This document shows, one piece after another, positions 7,386-15,290 of a stretch of DNA of 52,862 nt (position 1 is the first letter of the stretch; each line of letters opens with the position of its first letter). The DNA comes from Paludibacteraceae bacterium (GTDB lineage: Bacteria > Bacteroidota > Bacteroidia > Bacteroidales > Paludibacteraceae). Made by a program: the position numbers and the translations under genes. The DNA lies in NCBI GenBank assembly GCA_017483945.1, contig JAFUUE010000057.1, forward strand, positions 1 to 52,862, given 5' to 3'. The notes beneath the pieces are model-generated. The model made no database searches, was not told the origin of the DNA, and saw only the letters and a program-made list of their open reading frames with translations.

Positions 7386-8086
7386 GGAGCGGAGGGGGAA
7401 GCGGCGGTGCGTTGGGCGAGGACCTCCTGCTGGTGTTGCTGTTGGCGGAGGAGGTCGGCCCGGCGTAGTTCTTCGGCCTGACGCTTGGGGAGCGGCTCGG
7501 TGCGCATGAGTTCCTTGTAGATAAGCAGTGTGGCCCATGCGTCGGTGGAGGCATAGCGCGCCTGTTCGGGCGTGAGGACGGCGTTTTCCCAGTTGGTGAG
7601 TTGCTGTGACTTGCTGATTTTGCGTCCGAAGCAGATGGCGAAGATTTTCTGGAGTCCGAGGTCGAGAATGCCGTAGCGTCCGACGAGTTGCTGTATGTCG
7701 ATGCAGTTGGCGGGCCGGAAATTGCGGAGTCGTCGTAGTCCGTTGAGGTCGTCCTTGAAGGCCAGTCCGACCTTACAGATACGGTTGTCTGCGAAGATGG
7801 CGGCGAGCGGCTGCGGCATGCCTATGTGGTTGAGGCGGAAGAGGTAGCATCGCTGTTCGGTGGCAATCTGGACGAGTGCGGTGGGGTAATGTACTCCTCG
7901 GTTGAAGCTGGGTCTGGCCTCGGTGTCCACTCCGAGGACGGTCTGCTGTGCGAGGTAGTCCACGGCGGGTTGGACGTCTTCGGGTGTGTCGATGATGAAT
8001 ACTTCGCCGTCGAATCCGGCGATGGGCATCCAGTGGATGAGGTCCTTACTGATACGGTGGATGAAGGTGTTGGGTTTGAGTGGCAT
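7355..8086 (-). CDS. RNase D/WRN-type 3'-5' exonuclease (DEDDy)
   Basis: The 243-residue protein carries the DEDDy exonuclease motifs: Exo I VLGVDTEARPSF (D and E ligands), Exo II KVGLAFKDDLNGL, and Exo III YASTDAWATLLIY with Y-x3-D. There is no HRDC domain, so it is a stand-alone exonuclease domain protein. The C-terminal 35 residues are low-complexity and partly encoded by the neighbouring 33-bp repeat. The start lies 6 bp after the stop of the DUF5063 gene, so the two are co-transcribed, and the methyltransferase follows 77 bp later. The substrate (structured RNA or DNA ends) is inferred from the family. Confidence 0.85.
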   Translation of the reverse strand: MPLKPNTFIHRISKDLIHWMPIAGFDGEVFIIDTPEDVQPAVDYLAQQTVLGVDTEARPSFNRGVHYPTALVQIATEQRCYLFRLNHIGMPQPLAAIFADNRICKVGLAFKDDLNGLRRLRNFRPANCIDIQQLVGRYGILDLGLQKIFAICFGRKISKSQQLTNWENAVLTPEQARYASTDAWATLLIYKELMRTEPLPKRQAEELRRADLLRQQQHQQEVLAQRTAASPSAPAPQPSHPQP

Positions 8087-8092
8087 GGGGCG

Positions 8093-8611
8093 TCAGTCGT
8101 TATCGTCGTTGTCTGGCAGTCGGTGTATGGCGCGGAGTGCGCTGAGGAGTTTGTCTCCCCAGTGGTCGTGGAACGCGTCGAGGCATGCTGCGACGGCGTC
8201 GTTCATGACGTCTTCGTTGCCGGAGGAGAAGTTGGCGGCCATGTCCTTGAGTTCCTGGTAGATATCGGCGAGGTCCTCGCTGATGGTGCGGGAGACGAAC
8301 TCGTCGAGGTAGTGCGCGTCGTGGTGGTAGATGTCGAGGTAGGAGTCTCCTCCTCCGAGGAGTGCGGCGACGGCGTTGGTGACGATGGCGTAGTCAAGTT
8401 CGCCGACGAAGCGCTCCGGCTCCCCGTCGAGGCGGTATTCGGGGATGGTGAGTTCTTGTGCATGTGCGTACAGGACAGGCAGATAGGAGAGGAGCTGGCG
8501 CCGGAAGGCGGCGGGTTCGTTCTCGCCGGCATGCTCGAGCAGAAGGCAGAGGCGCGTGGCTACGGTGACGAAGGCGATGGTCGGGTCTTGGTAGATGAAT
8601 GGCTTATCCAT
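8093..8611 (-). CDS. DUF5063 family protein
   Basis: The 172-residue, all-helical acidic protein (MDKPFIYQDPTIAFVTVATRLCLLLE) matches the DUF5063 family, found mainly in Bacteroidota and typically encoded next to a 3'-5' exonuclease gene, as here. Conserved-looking features are YLPVLYAHAQELTIPEY near residue 45, YLDEFVSRTISEDLADIYQELKD near residue 100 and a W near residue 150. There are no membrane segments or signal peptide. It is the first gene of a leftward four-gene unit with a strong promoter at 8640-8671. The function is unknown. Confidence 0.8.
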   Translation of the reverse strand: MDKPFIYQDPTIAFVTVATRLCLLLEHAGENEPAAFRRQLLSYLPVLYAHAQELTIPEYRLDGEPERFVGELDYAIVTNAVAALLGGGDSYLDIYHHDAHYLDEFVSRTISEDLADIYQELKDMAANFSSGNEDVMNDAVAACLDAFHDHWGDKLLSALRAIHRLPDNDDND

Positions 8612-8639
8612 ATTCAGGGGGACTACGAAAAAATGATTG

Positions 8640-8671
8640 CAAAGGTACAACAATATTTGCATATTTGCAAA
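8640..8671 (-). promoter_or_regulatory. Promoter of the DUF5063-exonuclease-RlmI-YbhN operon
   Basis: On the minus strand TTTG (8671-8668), 20 bp and TACCTTTG (8647-8640) fit the Bacteroidota consensus. It interleaves with the rightward promoter 8656-8687, so the two promoters share DNA and polymerase should occupy one at a time. Confidence 0.85.
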
Positions 8672-8687
8672 TTTATTCTTACCTTTG
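8656..8687 (+). promoter_or_regulatory. Promoter of the membrane LytTR regulator gene
   Basis: TTTG (8656-8659), 20 bp and TACCTTTG (8680-8687) match the Bacteroidota consensus. The start codon is 29 bp downstream. Confidence 0.85.
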
Positions 8688-8716
8688 CATCCGAAATAGC
8701 AACTCGTTCCCCGAAG

Positions 8717-9574
8717 ATGGCCAACCGTATTCCCCAATACTACAACAGCAAGCGCAACACGATTCTCCTGGTGCTGACGACCGCGGCGTTTGCGGAGCTG
8801 TTCATCTTTATCTTCACTCCTTTTCAGTCGCGTACGTGGGTGGAGAACGACTGGCAGTACCTGCTGTGGGTGACGATAGTGGTGCTGGTGGCGATGGCGA
8901 CGATAGCGGCGAGCCGTACGATTATGTACCAGTACGCGAAGCACCACGAAATCAAATACATGGATTACGGCATATGGATACTGGCGGAGACGAGTGCGAT
9001 GTCGCTGATATATACGTTGTTCCCGTTGCTGGTGATGCCTGAGTTCTCGGCGAGCCACGGGCTGACGTTCTTCCCGCTGTTCCGGGAGGCGCTGATGTAC
9101 ACGGCGTTTATATTGATGATACCGTATGTGTCATTGATTCTGCTGTTTGAGATGCAGGAGAAGGACCGTCAACTGAAGGTGCTGCGTGGCGAGGTGGAGA
9201 AGTATGTGGAGCAGCCGGACATGTACAATTTCTATGACGAGAAGGGCGAGTTGAAGCTGTCTGCCAAGCCGGAGATGGTGTATTACATCGAGTCGGCAGA
9301 CAACTATGTGCAGGTGCATTACGAGTTGATGGGCAAGATGCAGAGCATGCTGATACGCAACACGTTAAAGCAAGCGGAGGAGCAGTTTCGCGGTAAGGAC
9401 CTGCTGCGCTGCAACCGGTCGTGCATCGTCAATTTTGTGAAGGTGCGTATGCTGCGTCGTGAGGGGAGTGACCTGCTGCTGGATTTCGGCGACGAGCGCA
9501 TCAAGAACATCCCCGTGAGCAAGGGCTACAGCCATCGTATCATGGAGCGCTTCACGCGCTACCTGCCTGACTAA
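8717..9574 (+). CDS. Membrane-anchored LytTR-family transcription regulator
   Basis: The 285-residue protein has four hydrophobic segments in residues 15-145 and then a short coiled linker (MQEKDRQLKVLRGEVEKY). A C-terminal LytTR DNA-binding domain covers about residues 185-285, with VYYIESADNYVQVHYE, LLRCNRSCIVNF and the basic tail KGYSHRIMERF. It lacks a receiver domain, so the membrane part presumably senses the signal. I chose the ATG at 8717 because the promoter at 8656-8687 lies just upstream. An open frame extends further upstream but only by reading through the promoter. The next gene, a secreted coiled-coil protein, follows after 43 bp and may be a target or partner. Confidence 0.85.
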   Translation: MANRIPQYYNSKRNTILLVLTTAAFAELFIFIFTPFQSRTWVENDWQYLLWVTIVVLVAMATIAASRTIMYQYAKHHEIKYMDYGIWILAETSAMSLIYTLFPLLVMPEFSASHGLTFFPLFREALMYTAFILMIPYVSLILLFEMQEKDRQLKVLRGEVEKYVEQPDMYNFYDEKGELKLSAKPEMVYYIESADNYVQVHYELMGKMQSMLIRNTLKQAEEQFRGKDLLRCNRSCIVNFVKVRMLRREGSDLLLDFGDERIKNIPVSKGYSHRIMERFTRYLPD

Positions 9575-9617
9575 GGGTACGCCTGAAATTGCCTGTTTTT
9601 AATTAAATCATACACTA

Positions 9618-10355
9618 ATGAAGAAATCTGTTTTGTTATTGGCGAGCCTGCTGATTGCAGGTATGGCCGTAGCGGGAAACGTGACCGCCGTGACGGTAGA
9701 GGTTCCCGATGTCGATTTGGCGGCACTTCGTGCCAGTCACCCGGAAGATGACGCTTATGTTCAGTCGCTGAGCGAGTTAGAACTGCAGTTGAAGGGCAAG
9801 GCCGAGGAGCTGAAGCATGCCCGCAAGGAGTACAAGGCCGAGCAGAGCTACTACAAGCTGATGTCGAAAGGCGTGAAAGAGGGGGTGAAGTCGTACAAGT
9901 CGCTGCTGAAAGAGTGCGAGAAGATGCAGAAAGAGCTGAACAAACTGGAGAAGAACATCAACTCGCAGTACAGCAGTGCCAACAAGGGTAACACACTGCA
10001 GAGCAGCACGCTACGTGAGCGTTACATGGAGACGCTGCAGAGCGGCAAGCGTCTGCTGGACGAGGGCTCGCGCAACAACGACAACCTGCTGCAGCGTGTG
10101 AGCAAGGAGCATGACAAGATGGTGACGCTGGATGCGACCTGCAACACGTTCGCCATGGAGCTCAAGCAGAAAGATACGCAGCTGAAGATGCTGGAGACCA
10201 AGCAGAAAGACGGTCTGAAGCGCGTCCAGGCGGAGAAGAAAGCCGTCAAGCAGGCCGTTAAGGATGCAGCCAAGGCCGCCAAGGAGGCCGAGAAAGCCGC
10301 GAAAGAGGCAGCCAAACAGCAGGCTGCCGCAGAGCCCGTACAAGCAGAAGAATAA
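9618..10355 (+). CDS. Secreted coiled-coil protein, function unknown
   Basis: The 245-residue protein has a signal peptide (MKKSVLLLASLLIAGMAVAG). The rest is almost entirely predicted coiled coil, rich in K, E, L and Q (for example LSELELQLKGKAEELKHARK). The tail is an Ala/Lys/Glu-rich helix with AAKEAEKAAKEAAKQQ, like histone-H1-like or periplasmic scaffolding tails. No catalytic motif is visible. It sits between a membrane LytTR regulator and upp, with gaps of 43 and 8 bp, and is probably on the same transcript. A periplasmic structural role is a guess. Confidence 0.75.
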   Translation: MKKSVLLLASLLIAGMAVAGNVTAVTVEVPDVDLAALRASHPEDDAYVQSLSELELQLKGKAEELKHARKEYKAEQSYYKLMSKGVKEGVKSYKSLLKECEKMQKELNKLEKNINSQYSSANKGNTLQSSTLRERYMETLQSGKRLLDEGSRNNDNLLQRVSKEHDKMVTLDATCNTFAMELKQKDTQLKMLETKQKDGLKRVQAEKKAVKQAVKDAAKAAKEAEKAAKEAAKQQAAAEPVQAEE

Positions 10356-10363
10356 GACCGGAT

Positions 10364-11014
10364 ATGAAGACAATCAACCTATCAGAGCACGATTCGCTGC
10401 TCAACCAGTACCTGAAAGAGATACGCAGCAGCGAGATTCAGCAGGACCGTCTGCGTTTTCGTCGTAACATCGAGCGTATCGGTGAGGTGATGGCCCTGGA
10501 GATAAGCCGCAAGCTGCACTACGAGGAGGAGGCGGTGACGACTCCGCTGGGCGTGGCCCCCGTGCGGACGATACAGGACCGGGTGGTGTTAGGTACGATA
10601 ATGCGCGCCGGACTGCCGTTCCATCAGGGCTTCCTGAACTATTTCGACGGCGCGGAGAACGCGTTTGTCAGTGCGTTCCGCCAGTACGGGCGCAATGGTC
10701 AGATGGAGATAGTGAGCGAGTACCTGGCGGCTCCGAGCCTGGAGGGCAAGACGCTGATACTGGTGGATCCGATGCTAGCGACGGGTATGTCGATGGAGGT
10801 GGCATACCAGGCGTTGCTGAGCCACGGCACGCCGTCGGCGGTGCACCTGGCCTGCGTCATCGGTACGCAGCAGGCTGTGCGGTATCTGAAGAAGGAGATG
10901 CCGGCGCAGGTGACGCTGTGGTGCGCGGCGATAGACCCTGTGCTGAACGAGCATAAGTACATCGTGCCCGGTCTGGGCGACGCCGGCGACCTGTGTTTCG
11001 GTACGAAGCTGTAA
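10364..11014 (+). CDS. upp: Uracil phosphoribosyltransferase
   Basis: The 216-residue enzyme converts uracil and PRPP to UMP in pyrimidine salvage. The PRPP-binding loop LVDPMLATGMSM is near residue 130. The family motifs MRAGLPFHQGFL (near residue 83) and YIVPGLGDAGDLCFGT at the C-terminus, which forms the uracil site, are both present. The length is normal. It is cytoplasmic, lies 8 bp after the coiled-coil gene and is followed by the VanZ-like gene. Confidence 0.95.
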   Translation: MKTINLSEHDSLLNQYLKEIRSSEIQQDRLRFRRNIERIGEVMALEISRKLHYEEEAVTTPLGVAPVRTIQDRVVLGTIMRAGLPFHQGFLNYFDGAENAFVSAFRQYGRNGQMEIVSEYLAAPSLEGKTLILVDPMLATGMSMEVAYQALLSHGTPSAVHLACVIGTQQAVRYLKKEMPAQVTLWCAAIDPVLNEHKYIVPGLGDAGDLCFGTKL

Positions 11015-11054
11015 GGAGAAGACCCTGAGCCGGATACGTCAATATTGGCCGACT

Positions 11055-11405
11055 GTGTGCGTGGCTGTTGTCGTGGGGTGGCTGTCGCTATCGACGAGCC
11101 CCGTGCCGATGGTGCGCCTGCCGCTGTTTGCACATGCGGACAAGGTGGTTCACGGGCTGATGTACATGGTTCTGGCGGCGGTGTTCTGCTATGACTTGGG
11201 CAAGCGTCCCGCGTCCCATGGGCCGGTACGGCACCTGTGGGCATGGTTGCTGCCGACGCTCTACGGCGGTGCGTTGGAGCTGCTGCAGCAGTATTGTTTC
11301 CCGCCCCGCACGGGTGACTGGCTGGACTGGGCGGCGGATGCCGCGGGTGCGATAGCCGGTTGTTACCTACTATTATACGTACGCACATGGACGACAAGAC
11401 ACTGA
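11055..11405 (+). CDS. VanZ-like small membrane protein
   Basis: The short form (116 residues from a GTG at 11055) has the VanZ-like pattern: an N-terminal membrane helix, a FAHADKVVHGLMYMVLAAVF segment with the conserved D-K-x-x-H, LWAWLLPTLYGGALELLQQY and a final helix after GDWLDWAADAAGA. The family is linked to teicoplanin resistance in enterococci, but most members have no known role. The frame stays open upstream to the upp stop. A CTG at 11025 lies 6 nt after a good GGAG and would add SRIRQYWPT, which looks like a normal VanZ N-terminus, so the true start is uncertain. The 3' end overlaps dprA by 19 bp. Confidence 0.8.
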   Translation: MCVAVVVGWLSLSTSPVPMVRLPLFAHADKVVHGLMYMVLAAVFCYDLGKRPASHGPVRHLWAWLLPTLYGGALELLQQYCFPPRTGDWLDWAADAAGAIAGCYLLLYVRTWTTRH

Positions 11406-12466
11406 GCGAGTTGATAGCGCTGACGCGCCTGTATCCGGGTGCGCCGCGGAAGGTGAAGGAGGTGCTGGAGCATTACGGTTCGGCGCACGAGGCGTTAGGG
11501 CATTCGGAGTTGCCGAACACGGAGGAGGCGCTGCGTGCGGGTGAGAAAGAGGTGGAGTTTGTGCACCGGCACCGCGTGCGGACATGGTTCTACCAAGACG
11601 ACGCGTACCCCACGCGCCTGCGGCAGTGCAGCGACTGTCCGGTGCTGCTCTATACGAGCGGTCATGTGGAGATGGACGGCGGGCATATGCTGAGCATCGT
11701 GGGTACGCGCGCCGCCACGGAGGGCGGCAAGGAGCTGACGCGACGTATCGTGCTGGAGTTGGCGGCGGCCGTGCCGGACCTGACGATAGTGAGCGGCTTG
11801 GCGTACGGTATCGATGTGGCGGCCCATCGTGCGGCGATAGAGACGGGTATCCCGACGCTGATAGTGCCGGCACACGGGTTAGACCGGATATATCCTTCGG
11901 TGCATCGTCCTGTGGCGGTGGCGGCGTTGGAACACGGCGGCATCGTGACGGAGTACCCGAGCGGTACGACGCCTTTGCAGGGCAATTTTGTTGCGCGTAA
12001 CCGCATCGTGGCGGGTCTGTCGGATGCGGTGCTGGTGGTGGAGAGCAAGGCGCGCGGCGGGGCGCTGATTACGGCGTCGATGGCTAATGACTACGACCGG
12101 GAGGTGCTGGCGGTGCCGGGCCGGCCTTCGGACATGTGTTCGGAAGGGTGCAACCGGCTGATTCGTGACAACAAGGCGCACCTGGTCGGCAGTGCGGAGG
12201 ATATACTGAGCGTGCTGATGTGGAGCGAGACGCCGCAGCGGGCGCATGCGGTGCAGACGTCGCTGGTGGAGATGAGTATGTCGCTGTCGGAGACGGGGCG
12301 TCGGCTGCTGGAACTGCTGCGCACGGCGCCGGACGGCATACATATCAACAATATCGTCATGGAGACGGGGCTGTCGTACCAGGATGTGGCGGCGGAGCTG
12401 ATGACGATGGAACTGGAGTCCCTGGTGCGTTCGCTGCCGGGGGGTGTTTACAGAACTTTGTGCTAA
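11387..12466 (+). CDS. dprA: DNA-processing protein DprA (Smf)
   Basis: The 359-residue protein has an N-terminal helical region, the Rossmann-like DprA core and a C-terminal winged helix. Core motifs are MLSIVGTRAAT, IVSGLAYGIDVAAHRAAIETG, EYPSGTTPLQGNFVARNRI, SKARGGALITASMA and EVLAVPGRP. The end (LLELLRTAPDGIHINNI) is the DprA winged-helix domain. Known DprA binds single-stranded DNA and loads RecA during natural transformation. I chose the ATG at 11387 (MDDKTLSELIALTRL), which matches the usual DprA N-terminus. It closes a rightward gene string and converges on ftsW. Confidence 0.93.
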   Translation: MDDKTLSELIALTRLYPGAPRKVKEVLEHYGSAHEALGHSELPNTEEALRAGEKEVEFVHRHRVRTWFYQDDAYPTRLRQCSDCPVLLYTSGHVEMDGGHMLSIVGTRAATEGGKELTRRIVLELAAAVPDLTIVSGLAYGIDVAAHRAAIETGIPTLIVPAHGLDRIYPSVHRPVAVAALEHGGIVTEYPSGTTPLQGNFVARNRIVAGLSDAVLVVESKARGGALITASMANDYDREVLAVPGRPSDMCSEGCNRLIRDNKAHLVGSAEDILSVLMWSETPQRAHAVQTSLVEMSMSLSETGRRLLELLRTAPDGIHINNIVMETGLSYQDVAAELMTMELESLVRSLPGGVYRTLC

Positions 12467-12484
12467 GGAGCCTGCGGGCTTGGA

Positions 12485-12545
12485 GGTGCCTCTGAGCGGG
12501 GGTCTTCCTGTCGTGGGTGTTCCTGTCAGAGGTGCTCCTATTCGA
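12485..12545. repeat. Four degenerate units of about 15 bp between dprA and ftsW
   Basis: Units beginning GGTGCCTCT (12485), GGTCTTCCTGTC (12501), GGTGTTCCTGTC (12516) and GGTGCTCCTATT (12531) are spaced 15-16 bp. The last unit enters the 3' end of ftsW and encodes its final residues. No classical terminator is visible between the two convergent genes. Confidence 0.7.
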
Positions 12546-13800
12546 GCGTGACGATGGGGACATCGGTCCGGCTGTCGGTGATGGCCTCGTTGACGCGGTC
12601 GCGGAGCATGAGCTGTTCGCGGCTGACACAGAGGAGGATACCGAAGTATATGCTGGTGATGACGACGCTGGTGCCGCCCCGGCTGATGAGGGGGAGCGGT
12701 TGGCCGGTGACGGGTCCTATGCCGACGGCGACCATCATGGAGATGAGTGCCTGGCAGGTGAGCATGAGCGCGAGTCCCATGACCATGAGGATGGCGGAGT
12801 AGTCGCCATAGCGTGTGCAGACATAGCAGGCTCGGAAGAGGACCGCGAGATAGAGGAAGCAGAGGAAGACGGCGCCGATGATGCCTGTCTCCTCAACGAT
12901 GATGGCGAAGATATAGTCCGCGTAGGCGAGGGGGAGGTAGTTGCGCTCCTGGCTATTGCCGGGCAGCACGCCGAGCGGAGTCTTGCCTCCGCGTGCGATA
13001 GCGACCTTGGCGATAGAGCGCTGGTAGTTATCGTCGTTGAGGACTATTTTCTGCTTGTTCTCGGCAGGGGTCTGCACTTCCTCGATGAAGTCATCGACGC
13101 GGCTGACCCATGTGACGGCGCGTTTGAGGGGATTGTTGCGTGACATGGCGCGGTGGGGCCGTATGTAGCCGAACTCCATGATGCAATAGCCGATGGCGAG
13201 GGCCGCGACGGCGATGGTGACGACGGCGACGAGGTACTTCCAGGATATACGCGCCAAGAACCAGAGCAGGTACACGATGCCGCAGATGAGTATGGTGGTG
13301 GAGAGGTTGCCGGGGAGGATAGGTGCGACGGTGATGAGGGTTATCCAGAGCGTGCGGTAGAAATACTTGCGTTTGTCCTCCTCGGAGCGTATGCGGGAGA
13401 GTTGGTCGGCGACGACGATGATAAGGCTGAGTTTGGCGAACTCGGAGGGCTGGAAGCGCAGTCCGAAGAGGTTGAACCACCGTCCGGCGCCGTTGATGCT
13501 GACCACGAAGGGGTTATGGGGTATGAGCATGAGGTAGAGACATAGGACGGAGAAGCCGAGCAACAGGTATCCCCCGAAACGTATGACTCTCGATGAGAGG
13601 AACTGTATGCCGAAAGCGGCGACGACTCCGACGAGAAGGAAGAGCATCTGGCTGCCGACGGGTCCGAGGACGGAGTGGCGTCCATAAACGAGTGAGCTGC
13701 TGGCGCTGAAGAGTGCGATGACGGCTACGATGATGAGTAGGGCATAGAGCACCCAGAAGGTGCGGTCGATGTGCTGTGTGTCGGGTCGGGTCAGTTTCAT
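12538..13800 (-). CDS. ftsW: Peptidoglycan glycosyltransferase FtsW (SEDS family)
   Basis: The 420-residue protein has about ten membrane segments and SEDS signatures: LFSASSSLVYG early, SINGAGRWFNLFGLRFQPSEFAKL with the catalytic-loop region, and GNSQERNYLPLAYADYIFAIIVEETG and GQPLPLISRGGTS late. FtsW polymerises septal peptidoglycan together with FtsI, which is encoded upstream in the same cluster. It is the last gene of the cluster here; murG, murC, ftsQ, ftsA and ftsZ, which often follow in Bacteroidota, are not in this window. The 76-bp spacer before it is filled by an 11-bp tandem array. Confidence 0.95.
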   Translation of the reverse strand: MKLTRPDTQHIDRTFWVLYALLIIVAVIALFSASSSLVYGRHSVLGPVGSQMLFLLVGVVAAFGIQFLSSRVIRFGGYLLLGFSVLCLYLMLIPHNPFVVSINGAGRWFNLFGLRFQPSEFAKLSLIIVVADQLSRIRSEEDKRKYFYRTLWITLITVAPILPGNLSTTILICGIVYLLWFLARISWKYLVAVVTIAVAALAIGYCIMEFGYIRPHRAMSRNNPLKRAVTWVSRVDDFIEEVQTPAENKQKIVLNDDNYQRSIAKVAIARGGKTPLGVLPGNSQERNYLPLAYADYIFAIIVEETGIIGAVFLCFLYLAVLFRACYVCTRYGDYSAILMVMGLALMLTCQALISMMVAVGIGPVTGQPLPLISRGGTSVVITSIYFGILLCVSREQLMLRDRVNEAITDSRTDVPIVTLE

Positions 13801-13810
13801 AAGCGGGTCT

Positions 13811-13865
13811 GTCAGGTAACGGTCAGGTAACGGTCAGGTACGGGTCAGGTACGGGTCAGGTACGG
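13811..13865. repeat. Five tandem 11-bp repeats between murD and ftsW
   Basis: The units 13811-13821 and 13822-13832 (GTCAGGTAACG) are followed by 13833-13843, 13844-13854 and 13855-13865 (GTCAGGTACGG). The array fills most of the murD-ftsW spacer inside the division operon and ends 11 bp upstream of the ftsW start codon. Confidence 0.97.
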
Positions 13866-13876
13866 GTTGCGGTAGG

Positions 13877-15262
13877 TTAGAGTTGTCGTACGGCGTTCAT
13901 GAACTGCGTGCCTCGGTCTTCGTAGGAGCGGAAGAGGTCGAAGGACGCGCAGCAGGGTGAGAGTAGGACGGTGTCGCCGTCGTGCGCGGCATGGTAGGCG
14001 CCGAGGAGGGCGTCGTGGAGGTTGTCGGTGTCGATGATGCGCAGGGGGCGGCCGTCGCATCCGGTGAATGTGGCGGACTGTCCGTCTCGGGCGGCGAAAT
14101 GTTCGCGCAGTTTCTCGTTGTGGAGTCCCATGAAGACGAGTGTGTGGCACTTGGCGCGGACGAGTTGGTCTATCTCGCTGTAGTCGTTGCCCTTATCTTT
14201 GCCGCCGAGGATGAGCACGGTGGGTGTGGTCATGGACTCGAGCGCATACCAGCAGGAGTTGACGTTGGTGGCCTTGGAGTCGTTGATGAAGCGGACTCCG
14301 CGGACGGTTGCCACGTACTGGAGCCGGTGCTCGACGCCCTCAAACTGCATGAGGCTCTCGCGTATGACGCTGTTGCTGATGCGGAGGACCTGTGCGGCGA
14401 TAGAGGCGGCCATGGAGTTGAGGCGGTTGTGCTTGCCCCGCAGGCTGAGTTGGTCCAGCGGCATGCAGAGGGGTTCGTGCGCCTCGACGACGAGGTCGTT
14501 GCCGCGCACATAGGCCGCGTTGCCCGTCTGTCCGAACGGGTAGAGGGTGGCTCCGAGGGACATCTTGCGTATCTCGCGGTCGATGACGGGGTCCTCGGAC
14601 CAGTAGATGAAGGCGTCGTCGGGGGTCTGGTTCTGCGTGATGCGGAACTTGGCGTCGATGTAGTTCTGGAACTCGTAGTTGTAGCGGTCGAGGTGGTCGG
14701 GCGTGATATTGAGGAGGATAGCGATGTTGGCGCGGAAGTCGTACATGTTATCCAGTTGGAAGGAGGAGAGCTCGATGACGTAGTAGTCGTGGTGCTCGTG
14801 TGCGACCTGCAGCGCAAGCGAGTGCCCGATATTACCGGCCAGTCCGACATTGAGCCCCGCGCGGCGGAGGATGTCGAAGATGAGCGAGGTGGTGGTGGTC
14901 TTGCCGTTGGAGCCGGTGATGCATATCATCTTGGCGTCGGTATAGCGCGCAGCGAACTCTATCTCGGAGATGACGGGTGTGCCTTGAGCGAGCAGCTGCA
15001 CGACGAGCGGCGCGGTGAGGGGTATGCCGGGGGACTTGATGACCTCGTCGGCATTGAGGATGAGGGATGCGGTGTGTTGTCCGTCCTCCCAGGATATATG
15101 GTTCTGGTCGAGCAGGGCGCGATAGGGCTCTGTGATGGTGCCGCAGTCGGAGACAAAGACGTCAAAGCCTTTCTCTCGGGCCAGGATAGCGGCTCCTGTG
15201 CCGGATTCGCCGGCTCCAAGAACGACGATATGCCGTCTATTTACCATTGGGTCATTTGCCAT
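13877..15262 (-). CDS. murD: UDP-N-acetylmuramoyl-L-alanine-D-glutamate ligase
   Basis: The 461-residue enzyme adds D-Glu to UDP-MurNAc-L-Ala in cytoplasmic peptidoglycan precursor synthesis. It has an N-terminal Rossmann region (HIVVLGAGESGTGAAILA), the ATP-binding P-loop ICITGSNGKTTTTSL near residue 115, GVEHRLQYVATVRGVRFINDSKATN for the central/C-terminal junction, and ILGGKDKGNDYSEI. The length is normal. The start could be the ATG at 15262 or the ATG five codons downstream (MVNRRHIVV). The first codons resemble a repeated TACCATTTGGTC string seen in the RlmI-like gene, so the later start is plausible. It lies 28 bp after mraY. Confidence 0.95.
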   Translation of the reverse strand: MANDPMVNRRHIVVLGAGESGTGAAILAREKGFDVFVSDCGTITEPYRALLDQNHISWEDGQHTASLILNADEVIKSPGIPLTAPLVVQLLAQGTPVISEIEFAARYTDAKMICITGSNGKTTTTSLIFDILRRAGLNVGLAGNIGHSLALQVAHEHHDYYVIELSSFQLDNMYDFRANIAILLNITPDHLDRYNYEFQNYIDAKFRITQNQTPDDAFIYWSEDPVIDREIRKMSLGATLYPFGQTGNAAYVRGNDLVVEAHEPLCMPLDQLSLRGKHNRLNSMAASIAAQVLRISNSVIRESLMQFEGVEHRLQYVATVRGVRFINDSKATNVNSCWYALESMTTPTVLILGGKDKGNDYSEIDQLVRAKCHTLVFMGLHNEKLREHFAARDGQSATFTGCDGRPLRIIDTDNLHDALLGAYHAAHDGDTVLLSPCCASFDLFRSYEDRGTQFMNAVRQL

Positions 15263-15290
15263 ATCTTTATTTATTTTGTCATTGGACCAA

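Noticed and set aside
7826..8716. Upstream extension of the membrane LytTR gene to about 580 residues
   Set aside because: The extra part is antisense to the DUF5063 and exonuclease genes and lies before the promoter.
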